Positions 56,333 to 64,000 of a stretch of 64,000 bases of DNA are shown here, piece by piece. The translations under genes were made by a program, and so were the position numbers. The notes beneath the pieces are model-generated. The model worked only from the letters and a program-made list of their open reading frames with translations, was not told the DNA's origin and ran no database searches. The stretch's first letter is position 1; each line of letters opens with the position of its first letter. Source of the stretch: GCA-003244245 sp963822695 (GTDB taxonomy: Bacteria; Actinomycetota; Actinomycetes; Mycobacteriales; Pseudonocardiaceae); the NCBI GenBank assembly GCA_963822695.1, contig CAWGJH010000005.1:1-64000 (forward strand), written 5' to 3'.

Positions 56333-58757
56333 TCAAGTGTCGATAACCGAGGCGTTTGTCCTGCCTGCCGATGTGGTTATTTGTGCTGTTAAGGATCTGT
56401 CACCGAAGGCGCGTGATCAACTAAAGTCTGAGGAAGGAGATTATGCGGTCACGCGGCCACGATCTCGAGCGTCATCAACGATCGTGGACGCTCAAGCCGT
56501 TGAGCTTCTCGAGTACTTTCGAACACCAACCACCATTGTGGAGGCGGTCGTCGGCTACAGCCGTAGACATAAACTCGATCCGAAGAAAACGCTAGATGAG
56601 GCATTTCCGATGGTTCATCGCTTCATTCAGTTGAAGATATTGGTACCTGCTGACGGTAAGCGGGCCGCCCCCATCACATCAAGTTTTCAGGCTGGCTCCA
56701 AGGTCGGAGAGTGGCGCGTTCAACGACTCATCCATCTCATTGAAGACACCGAAGTTTACCAAGTTGTCAATAGCGCAGATCGGATCGCTGCGCTAAAATT
56801 TCTTCGGCCTGGCTCTGGGGAGGAGGTTCGCAAGAGATTCGATCGAGAAGCCGAAATCTTGAAAAGCCTGGACGGGCGCGTCAACCCAACGCTTCTGGAG
56901 GTCGGCGATTTTGAGAACCAGCCGCTTTTGGTCATGGAGTGGTGTCCTGGGAGAAATGCAACCACGGCGGCTGAAAATGCGCGTCGATTCGTGTTTTCTG
57001 AAGGACCACAGAGGCTACTTGTTCTCTGTCAAGCGATTGTGGATTCCTATGCTCATCTTCACGCTCAGGGCGTCATCCACTCCGATGTCTATCCACAAAA
57101 CGTCTTGGTGGATCCCGATGGCGGCGTCAAGATCGTCGATTACGGTCTCGCCCGCTGGGTGGAAAAAACAGGTTTGGACAGTTCTAGAAAGCTCCGCAGA
57201 GGTGGTTTTGGCCCCTTCTTTGAGCCCGAATACGCACAGGCGCGCCTTGCCGGAAAGCGACCACCCAAGTCGACAATGACTGGAGAACAGTATTCGATTG
57301 CTGCAATGGTCTACCATCTGATCACGGGCGCGTATTATACAGACTTCTCTGTTGAGAAGGAGGAGTTTTGGCGGCAAATATGCGAAGACGACCCCTTGCC
57401 GTTCTCAATGTGCGGGATAGAGCCGTGGCGGGAACTCGAAGAAGTTCTCCAGAAAGCGCTGAGCAAAAATCCCCTGGAACGCTATAACTCGGTTCAGGAA
57501 TTTGCGGAAGCGCTAAAGAATGTCGACAGTTCGCGGGGGTCTGTCGCTATGCGCGTTCCCCGCGGCGGCGAGCATTCGACAGCGAAGGAATTGTTGAACG
57601 GCCTACTCGAAAACGTAGACCTAACGGGCACTTGGCTTTCTTCAGCGCTCACGGTATCGCCAATTTGCTCGGTGAATCACGGTGCTGCGGGTGTCGCGTA
57701 CTGGCTTTACCGGCTTGCATGTGTCCGAAGTGACCCCCGACTGTTGTCGCTCGCCGACGTTTGGATCAATAAGTCGATATCGGCGATGGGATCGAGTTCG
57801 GCATTTTATTCCAGCGAGCGAGGACTCACCGAAAAAGTGGTGGGCAACATATCCCTATATCACAATTCAAGCGGTGTGCATTGCGTGCAGGCTCTTATTA
57901 GTCACGCAATGGGTGACATGGTATCACTGCAGCCGGCGGCGACAGCATTCGTTGACGCATCGAGAGCAGATTGTGAAAATCTTGATGTCACACTCGGTAG
58001 ATGTGGAACACTCATCGGCTGCTCACTGCTGCTTGAGACAATGCCAGTCAACCCCTTACTAGACACCTCTCCTGTGACCCAGCTCGGGAATGACGTTGCA
58101 CGAGGCGTCTGGGATGAGCTAGGATCCTTTCCTACAATAACAGAGTGTTATGACTTTCCCTTCCTGGGGATTGCGCACGGATGGGCAGGCGTACTTTACG
58201 CAACCATGCGGTGGTGTCAGGCTTCAAACCAGGAAATTCCAACCACTCTCAGGTCACGTCTGGAACAGCTAGCTGACTGCGGCGAACCTCACGGTAGTGG
58301 CATCCGATGGCGACGGAAGATAAGACGCGAGCATCAAAAGCATGCCAACGAATACATGATCGGCTGGTGTAACGGCAGCGCGGGATTCATATACCTTTGG
58401 ACCCTCGCGCACCGGCTGTTCGCTGACCAGCGCTACCTCACGCTTGCCGATCGGGCCGCTAGAAATTCGTGGGAGCAAGCCGACACGCTCGGAAACCTCT
58501 GCTGCGGTCTTGCTGGGCAAGCGTATGCGTTACTCAATTTCTACAAGCATACAGGCGATCGAGAATGGTTGGTGCGCGCCTGGAAGCTAGCCGATCAGGC
58601 CGCAGTGGGCGTCTTCCCGTCTGACTTCAGCAGAAGTTTGTACATGGGCCAACTCGGTGTCGGGTTGTTGGCCGGAGAGTTATCAAGACCGCAAGAAGCC
58701 TGCATGCCCCTCTTCGAAGCGGAGAACGCTCCGAATGTCATAGTCCAGGGCTCTTGA
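56325..58757 (+). CDS. Kinase-LanC lanthipeptide synthetase with PqqD-like N-terminus (CCG cyclase)
   Basis: An 810-aa protein. Residues about 45-110 (STIVDAQAVELLEYFRTPTT, IVEAVVGYSRRHKLDPKK) look like a PqqD/RRE peptide-recognition domain. Residues 128-400 are a Ser/Thr kinase: ALKF with Lys158, IHSDVYPQNVLV (Asp254, Asn259) and VDYGLARW (Asp272). Residues about 430-800 are LanC-like: CSVNHGAAGVAYW, GIAHGWAGVLYATMRW, MIGWCNGSAGFIYLW (Cys682) and NLCCGLAGQAYALL (Cys726-Cys727). The usual CHG zinc motif is CCG here, as in ProcM-like enzymes. No lyase domain is fused; that role fits the upstream HopA1-like protein. Confidence 0.85.
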   Translation: MSDQVSITEAFVLPADVVICAVKDLSPKARDQLKSEEGDYAVTRPRSRASSTIVDAQAVELLEYFRTPTTIVEAVVGYSRRHKLDPKKTLDEAFPMVHRFIQLKILVPADGKRAAPITSSFQAGSKVGEWRVQRLIHLIEDTEVYQVVNSADRIAALKFLRPGSGEEVRKRFDREAEILKSLDGRVNPTLLEVGDFENQPLLVMEWCPGRNATTAAENARRFVFSEGPQRLLVLCQAIVDSYAHLHAQGVIHSDVYPQNVLVDPDGGVKIVDYGLARWVEKTGLDSSRKLRRGGFGPFFEPEYAQARLAGKRPPKSTMTGEQYSIAAMVYHLITGAYYTDFSVEKEEFWRQICEDDPLPFSMCGIEPWRELEEVLQKALSKNPLERYNSVQEFAEALKNVDSSRGSVAMRVPRGGEHSTAKELLNGLLENVDLTGTWLSSALTVSPICSVNHGAAGVAYWLYRLACVRSDPRLLSLADVWINKSISAMGSSSAFYSSERGLTEKVVGNISLYHNSSGVHCVQALISHAMGDMVSLQPAATAFVDASRADCENLDVTLGRCGTLIGCSLLLETMPVNPLLDTSPVTQLGNDVARGVWDELGSFPTITECYDFPFLGIAHGWAGVLYATMRWCQASNQEIPTTLRSRLEQLADCGEPHGSGIRWRRKIRREHQKHANEYMIGWCNGSAGFIYLWTLAHRLFADQRYLTLADRAARNSWEQADTLGNLCCGLAGQAYALLNFYKHTGDREWLVRAWKLADQAAVGVFPSDFSRSLYMGQLGVGLLAGELSRPQEACMPLFEAENAPNVIVQGS

Positions 58758-59267
58758 TGGGACGAAGGCACAGAACATTTGGGTCGGTCGTGGTGAGCAT
58801 GGGCGCAACAAACCCGATAGTCACGCGGTCGCTCATTCTGCTTGCAGCCACGGATGTAGTCGCTTGGTGGTGCGCCAGGGGTGAAGGGTCCGGGAAGAGT
58901 CACCCGGCCGGTGGCAGCTGCTACCACGCCTTGGCTCAGTTTCGCGGGTCGTGAGCCCGGCGGAGATAGGGATCCCCAGCGAGAGTTTGGGCAGTTCAGA
59001 ATGGGAGGCACGAGTAGGGAGCCAACCAAGTAGGCTCATTCACGGCCTCGCGGACCGCAAAGAGGGATCGTCGTTTCATCGGTCCGTACGAAGCGCCGCT
59101 GCCCTGGCTCCCGGCAGGCAACCCGGAGATGTACTTCGTGGCCGGTAATGACGACTGGCACGACGGCCTCACCGCCTTCATCCGCTCGTTCTGTCAGGGC
59201 GGATGGGTTCGGGCCCGGCGTACTCACCAAACGCGCAGCTACGACGTTCGTCTTGGTACCGGTCCGT
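58758..59267. other. Region downstream of RiPP cluster; short coding-like remnant
   Basis: High GC returns here. About 59040-59220 the plus strand reads RRFIGPYEAPLPWLPAGNPE then MYFVAGNDDWHDGLTAFIRS, which looks protein-like but ends without a domain; probably a gene fragment at the boundary of inserted DNA. No hairpin is evident after the synthetase stop. Confidence 0.35.
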
Positions 59268-59870
59268 TCAGGCGCGTCCGGCGCGGAGCAGTCGGATCAC
59301 CGCGGTCTCTACCGCAGCCCGGACGTTGTCGTCGAACAGGTCGAGTGAACTCGGCGTCGCACTGTTGAGCCGACGCAGGGTGGGTAGCACGGTGTGGCCC
59401 TGCTCGAACTGGGCGATCAGCCTGGGATCCACGTAGGACTCCCGGGCCACTGCCGGTGTGTTGCCTAGATGGTCGGCCACTTCCCGCATCGCGGCGGCCA
59501 CCCGCTTGGCCTGAGCGCGCGGCGTGGCCGGCACGCCATCCCGCGCCTGCACGGCCAGAGCTGCGGCGGCGAGCACGGTGGCGTTCCAGGTGCGCAGATC
59601 CTTGCACGTGTAGCGGCGTCCGGCGAGTGCCTTGACGGCGTCGTTGAGGTCCGACGTATGCACGTCACGCCAGCTACGTCCGTCCCGGTAGGCGAGCAAC
59701 TCGTCTCCACCGCCGCGCCGACGCAGCAGCGAGGCCACCACCCGGTGCACCGACGGATCGTGCAGCTCCACCGTGCGCGGGATGCCGCCCTTAGCGACGT
59801 AGTCGATCAGGACTGTGCCGCGGTGCAGCCGGACGTGCTCGCGGCGCAGCGTCGCCAGCCCGAAGGTGCC
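59268..59870 (-). pseudogene. DNA topoisomerase IB, N-terminally truncated
   Basis: The minus strand reads FGLATLRREHVRLHRGTVLI, DYVAKGGIPRTVELHDPSV, DLNDAVKALAGRRYTCKDLR and TWNATVLAAAALAVQARDG, the catalytic domain of poxvirus/eukaryote-type topoisomerase IB, with the nucleophilic Tyr in VARESYVDPRLI. The protein should be about 340 aa; only about the last 200 residues are present, and near 59870 the frame breaks. Likely inactive. Confidence 0.75.
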
Positions 59871-60286
59871 GGGTCAGGTCATCAACGCGCTCGGTTGAGG
59901 AGCCTAGGGCGGTGGACACGCCATCCTATTACCCGAGGCACGTGCCGTCCTAACGCCGCGGCGGCGATCCACTCCCAGCCACGGCACAGCCGGGCGTGGG
60001 GCTGACCTCAGCGCCCCGGCAAGCTCGTGGACCAGCTGCACTACTGCCCGTCTCACAGCACTCTTCGTCGGAGGCGGGGAATGTCAACGCCTCCGAACGC
60101 GTCGCTGCCTACGACCATGGTGAGACGTAGCGGCTTGCCCGTGGCCGTGCGAGGATGTTTCCTCGCCCAGGGACCCGGCTGCCCAGGATCCGGAAAAGAC
60201 GCGATGCCACCGCCCGGTGCGGCTCCAAGGGGAACTCGCCGGATGGGGACACCGGCTGGGATGGGGAGGATCCTCGGCTCTCGTGC
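59871..60286. other. Intergenic region without supported gene
   Basis: Chance open frames only; no RNA gene or strong hairpin is seen. Confidence 0.35.
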
Positions 60287-61189
60287 CTATGTCTCCGCTA
60301 GCAGGTGCAGCACCCGGAGTAAGTCGGACACCAAGCGCTCACCGTCACGGAAGGCGTCTGCGGCACGCTCGGCTGCTAGCGCCCGACCCTTCCCCGACAG
60401 GCACCACCGCCACCAGGGGAGCAGTTGGTTCGCATCTTGTATCACCTCCTCGGCGGTCACCAGCGCGGGCCAATTCCAGGCGGCGGCCTGCGCACTGACC
60501 TTGCCTCCACCGTCAACTGGGTCCACGGCCAGCACGGGCACCCCCTGTCGCAGCGTGAGCACAAGGCCGTGCAGTCGGGTGGTGAGCACCGAGTCGAGCC
60601 GGCACAGCACCGAGTCGAGTTGGCCCGGTGTGCTGGGATTGCGCCAGTGCCGTGGGTCAAGCCGGGTGTCCACCGGCACCCAGGCGCAGTCCTGCTCCAG
60701 CATCCACGCCTTGATCCGCTGGTGCACCTCGTCGTGTCTGCGTCGCTCACCATATTCGGGCTGGCCGGGGGCCAGCACCACACCGACGACCGGCACCCGG
60801 TCAGTGCGCGCCGTTGCCGCGAGATCCCGGCGTCCTTGCCCTGCCAGGGTGTCGCGGGCGAGTACCGCATCGAATCCGGTGACCGCAGGATCAGCCGGGT
60901 CAAGCACGGTGACGCCGACCGCGATCCGGCAGCATCGGCTAAAGCGGGTATGCAGCGATCGTACCAGCTCACCATGCGCCGGTCCGCAGGCGAACACCAC
61001 ATGCGTGTAATGCTCGGGATTGGCGTCATCCAAGCTGAGGCTGTCCGGCCGGAATACCTGGCTCCACGCCACTTCACAACACACCCCTGCACGAACCAAT
61101 GCCCGTTGAACCTGGTCCATGCTCAACACATCACCCGCGGTTGCTTCACCGTGCAGAAAACTTGGCCATCCGGTCAGCAGTACTCGCAT
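60287..61189 (-). CDS. Polysaccharide pyruvyl transferase-family protein
   Basis: About 300 aa from MRVLLTGWPSFLHGEATAGD (an ATG five codons earlier is also possible). HVVFACGPAHGELVRSLHTR, ARDTLAG, VDTRLDPRHWRNPS and SVLTTRLHGLVLTLRQGVPV follow the order of the PS_pyruv_trans family (CsaB/WcaK-like, GT-B fold), including the conserved RLHG. Members add pyruvate ketals to glycans or act as related transferases. A DJ-1 fragment follows upstream on the same strand; no glycan cluster surrounds it. Confidence 0.8.
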   Translation of the reverse strand: MRVLLTGWPSFLHGEATAGDVLSMDQVQRALVRAGVCCEVAWSQVFRPDSLSLDDANPEHYTHVVFACGPAHGELVRSLHTRFSRCCRIAVGVTVLDPADPAVTGFDAVLARDTLAGQGRRDLAATARTDRVPVVGVVLAPGQPEYGERRRHDEVHQRIKAWMLEQDCAWVPVDTRLDPRHWRNPSTPGQLDSVLCRLDSVLTTRLHGLVLTLRQGVPVLAVDPVDGGGKVSAQAAAWNWPALVTAEEVIQDANQLLPWWRWCLSGKGRALAAERAADAFRDGERLVSDLLRVLHLLAET

Positions 61190-61294
61190 ATATACCCCGA
61201 TCATGTGATCCGGTCCAGGTTGCGGGGACGCGTTTACCTATACAAACCCGAGCCGTGGGCATGGGGCAGGAGGTAACGACGCTCATTATAGCCA

Positions 61295-61630
61295 TCAGAT
61301 ACCCTGACGTACACTGGCCGAACCGTCGATAGTGTCGTCAAGTGTTGAATTGGTGAATGCCGTCATCCGCCGGCCCTGGAACAGCCGGCTGCCGTCCTGC
61401 CAGTTGGCCGGGAGCAATCCAGCTGGGCCGTGGCAGGCTGCGGTCACCACACGGCCTGCGTCGGGTAACTCGGTGATGACCTCGCCGAGTGGCGCGCACT
61501 GGGAAAGATCCTCCACGTGCCCGTGGCCGCCCGGAATGTAGATGGCGTCGTACGCACCGGCGCGCCCGGCTGCATGTTCCACCGCCATCGGCTGCGCCAG
61601 CTCGGCCTCGATGGAGTCGATGTAGCAGGC
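61295..61630 (-). pseudogene. DJ-1/PfpI-family fragment
   Basis: The minus strand reads DSIEAELAQPMAVEHAAGRA, YDAIYIPGGHGHVEDL, VVTAACHGPAGLLPANWQDG and GRRMTAFTNS, the central part of a DJ-1/PfpI protein including the Cys elbow (ACHGP). The first strand and the C-terminal third are missing. A decayed relative of the intact gene at 17856. Confidence 0.65.
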
Positions 61631-61739
61631 TGGTCGGGCCGTTTCAGCGCGATTGCTGGGGGTACCCGCACTACGGAACACATTCGGCGCGGTGGCTGGT
61701 GTGGATGATAGCATAGCGTTCTCGGGGCCAGGAGTTGAT

Positions 61740-63596
61740 ATGCCGGATAGCGACTTCCATCGGGAGCTAGCGCAGCAGCTGCGAGTGGACTCGGTACGCG
61801 CCAGCGCTGCGGCCGGCTCGGGTCACCCGACCTCGTCGATGTCGGCCGCAGATCTGATCGCGGTGCTGCTCGACGGCTACCTGACCTTGGACTTCCGGGT
61901 GCCAGAAGATCCTCGTAACGATCATCTGATCTTCTCAAAGGGGCATGCGTCACCGCTGTACTACGCCATGCTCAAAGCTGTCGGTGCGATCACCGATGAG
62001 GAGTTGCTCTCCTACCGCACGCTCGGTAGCCGGCTTGAGGGTCATCCCACCCCACGGATCCCGCCGACCGATGTGGCCACCGGCTCGTTGGGACAGGGCT
62101 TGCCGGTGGGGGTGGGTCTGGCTCTGACTGGAAAGAGGCTGGATCGGCTGCCCTACCGGGTGTGGGTGCTCTGCGGAGACTCCGAGTTGGCCGAGGGCTC
62201 CATGTGGGAGGCCTTTCAATATGCGGCGTGGGCGGAGCTGGACAACCTCACCGCAATCGTCGATGTCAACCGGCTCGGCCAGACCCGGGAGACCATGCTT
62301 GGCTGGGACCTTGCGGGCTACGCAGCGCGGACCCGCGCCTTTGGCTGGCATCCGATCGTTGTCAACGGTCACGACGTGGATGCCATCGACGCGGCTTTTG
62401 CTGAAGCCACTGCGACCACGGGACGTCCCACTGTCGTACTCGCCCGCACAAAGAAGGGGCGCGGTGTGAAGGCGGTTGAGGACCAGACGGGCAAGCACGG
62501 TAAGCCATTGGAGGATCCCCAGGCGGCGATCAGTGAGCTCGGCGGCGAGCGTGATCTGACCGTGCGGGTGGCCACGCCGCAGGGGCCTGAGGAAGCGCAC
62601 CGCTTCCCGAGCGCCGGCACCGAACTGCCCACGTGGGAACTCGGCGAGCAGGTCGCCACCCGCCAGGCCTACGGGCAAGCGCTGGCCGCGCTCGGCGGAC
62701 AGCGCGGGGACGTCGTGGCTCTCGACGGCGAGGTCTCCAACTCCACAGCTGCCGAACTGTTTGCTCAGGCGCATCCCGATCGGTACTTCGAGATGTTTAT
62801 CGCTGAGCAACAGATGGTCGCTGCGGCGGTGGGCATGCAGGCCCGCGGTTGGGTCGCTTTCGCTTCCACTTTCGGTGCGTTCCTTTCCCGCGCTTATGAC
62901 TTTGTCCGGATGGCCGCGGTGTCGCGAGCAAACCTGCGCCTGTGCGGCTCACATGCCGGCGTATCCATCGGCCAGGACGGCCCTTCCCAGATGGCGTTGG
63001 AAGACATGGCGGCGCTGCGGGCGGTGCACGGGAGCACTGTGCTGCACCCCTCCGACGCCAACCAGACCACCCGGCTGGTCGCCGAGATGGCCGATCGTCC
63101 CGGCATCTCCTACCTACGCACCCTGCGCGGCACTACTCCGGTGCGCACCCCCGCCGACGAAGCCGTGCGCATCGGCGGCAGCCGTGTGCTGCGGGCCACT
63201 GACCACGATCACCTGACAATTGTCGCCTGTGGAATCACCGTCACCGAAGCGGATAAGGCAGCTGACGCCCTAGCCACCGACGGCGTTCGAGCACGAGTAA
63301 TCGACTGCTACTCGATCAAACCCATCGACGAGGCGACCCTCACCACCGCGGCAGACCACACCAGCGGCATCATCACCGTCGAAGATCACTGGCCCGAAGG
63401 GGGCCTCGGCGAGGCCGTCCTCAGCGCTTTGGCCATGCACCCCCAGCGTCCACCGATCCGCACGCTCGCCGTCGGTGCCATGCCCATCTCCGGCAAACCC
63501 GCCGAATTGCTGCATGCCGCCGGAATCGACGCCGAAGCCATCACCACCGCAGCACGGCAACTACTCAACCAACACTCCATTACCTCCGCCTCATGA
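61740..63596 (+). CDS. tkt: Transketolase
   Basis: A 618-aa protein from ATG 61740 with AGGAG about 7 bases upstream; the earlier open frame overlaps the DJ-1 remnant. SGHPTSSMSAADLIAVLLDG and LIFSKGHASPLYYAMLKAVG open the thiamine diphosphate-binding half; VLCGDSELAEGSMWEAFQYA with DNLTAIVDVNRLGQT is the GDG-N motif region. The pyrimidine domain (YFEMFIAEQQMVAAAVGMQA) and C-terminal domain (SGIITVEDHWPEGGLGEAVL) complete it. It interconverts ketose and aldose phosphates in the pentose phosphate pathway. The short family with one chain of about 620 aa fits. Confidence 0.93.
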   Translation: MPDSDFHRELAQQLRVDSVRASAAAGSGHPTSSMSAADLIAVLLDGYLTLDFRVPEDPRNDHLIFSKGHASPLYYAMLKAVGAITDEELLSYRTLGSRLEGHPTPRIPPTDVATGSLGQGLPVGVGLALTGKRLDRLPYRVWVLCGDSELAEGSMWEAFQYAAWAELDNLTAIVDVNRLGQTRETMLGWDLAGYAARTRAFGWHPIVVNGHDVDAIDAAFAEATATTGRPTVVLARTKKGRGVKAVEDQTGKHGKPLEDPQAAISELGGERDLTVRVATPQGPEEAHRFPSAGTELPTWELGEQVATRQAYGQALAALGGQRGDVVALDGEVSNSTAAELFAQAHPDRYFEMFIAEQQMVAAAVGMQARGWVAFASTFGAFLSRAYDFVRMAAVSRANLRLCGSHAGVSIGQDGPSQMALEDMAALRAVHGSTVLHPSDANQTTRLVAEMADRPGISYLRTLRGTTPVRTPADEAVRIGGSRVLRATDHDHLTIVACGITVTEADKAADALATDGVRARVIDCYSIKPIDEATLTTAADHTSGIITVEDHWPEGGLGEAVLSALAMHPQRPPIRTLAVGAMPISGKPAELLHAAGIDAEAITTAARQLLNQHSITSAS

Positions 63597-63835
63597 CGCC
63601 CGCGACGATAGGTGCCCCGCCATTGTCAAGGGCCGAGGAAGGTGGCTGACCATCGTCGAGAAATGGGGCGACGGCGCAGAATTGGGCATCAACATTGCGC
63701 GCCACGTTCCGGTCAGTGCTGGGTGGATTATCGACGCAGGTGACGACCTGGAGAACATCTGTCTGTGTGCTTTGCGTCCATCTGACACTGCCGCCGGCTG
63801 GATGATCAGCGGGCGGACGAGCGCGTGGAAGGTAT

Positions 63836-64000
63836 TTACGGCCTGGCCCGTGTCCGCGCCGAGGGCGCAGTCAGCGCGGCCAGTGCACCACGCAGGCTGG
63901 GATCGGTGTAGGCCTTCTTGTCCTCGGGGGTGGCGGCGAAGGCAGGGCAGACGCCCCAGGACAGGGCCTGCCCTGTAAAACCGTTCCAACTCAGTCGAGA
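63836..64000 (-). pseudogene. Partial exported-hydrolase-like fragment at window edge
   Basis: The minus strand reads GFTGQALSWGVCPAFAATPE then DKKAYTDPSLRGALAALTAP and reaches a stop at 63836, with the 5' end outside the window. The Trp/Cys context resembles the N-terminal part of secreted alpha/beta hydrolases of actinobacteria, but the early stop means the rest is missing. Low confidence. Confidence 0.3.

Noticed and set aside
60027..61010. Ser/Arg-rich plus-strand frame opposite the pyruvyl transferase
   Set aside because: Shadow frame, no start signal, no domain.

Overview
This window is high-GC DNA from an actinobacterium, most likely a filamentous member of the Pseudonocardiales (Saccharopolyspora/Amycolatopsis-like). 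That placement is an inference. It rests on the strong G/C third-position bias, many GTG starts, XRE regulators with TPR-like tails, an FxsT-like NB-ARC protein, DUF6328 and DUF6431 genes, and a second dnaK-grpE-dnaJ-clpB stress cluster.

Layout. 0-13 kb: housekeeping-type hydrolases, a KimA-like potassium transporter and an XRE regulator/ASCH pair, mixed with broken mobile DNA (serine recombinase, IS6 transposase) and a 3' half of tRNA-Ser(CGA) that looks like an attachment site. 13-25 kb: a truncated histone-fold DUF1931 gene, an HtrA-like protease, cydAB (cydB frameshifted), a DJ-1/PfpI protein, a CYTH protein overlapping a decayed methyltransferase, a small secreted protein followed by a 27-bp perfect hairpin, and an Asp-zincin-like peptidase. 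25-37 kb: a PucR regulator divergent from a nine-gene stress operon (dnaK, grpE, CbpA-type dnaJ, MerR/HspR-type regulator, clpB, Zn-ribbon thioredoxin, DoxX-like, UBP zinc finger, CNB-thioredoxin-reductase-like flavoprotein). 37-38.7 kb: a non-coding stretch with repeated CTAGGTA-type motifs, and a small secreted protein. 38.7-45.1 kb: a four-gene predicted conflict/immune operon with a CHAT-SIR2-like protein, an nSTAND NTPase, a second caspase-clan (C25-like) protease and an alpha/beta hydrolase with a one-base frameshift. 45-54 kb: an accessory graveyard with two toxin-antitoxin pairs and remnants of DndB-like, LuxR, Rep-like, carB, pyrB, tyrosine recombinase, FxsT-like and DUF6431 genes.

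54.3-58.8 kb holds the most striking object, a compact RiPP (lanthipeptide-like) cluster of visibly lower GC. It has a Cys/Ser/Gly/His-rich precursor, a stand-alone HopA1-family-like putative phosphoSer/Thr lyase, and a fused PqqD-like/kinase/LanC protein whose cyclase carries a Cys-Cys-Gly zinc motif. 59-64 kb: a topoisomerase IB remnant, a polysaccharide pyruvyl transferase, a DJ-1 remnant, a transketolase, and a partial gene at the edge.

How genes work together. The stress operon is a coherent chaperone/disaggregase and thiol-redox unit. The 38.7-45.1 kb operon reads as sensor NTPase plus two protease effectors plus a hydrolase. The RiPP genes give kinase, lyase and cyclase activities acting on one precursor. 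An unusually large share of genes is frameshifted or truncated, so either the region is decaying or the assembly has indel errors; some lesions lie in G/C homopolymers.
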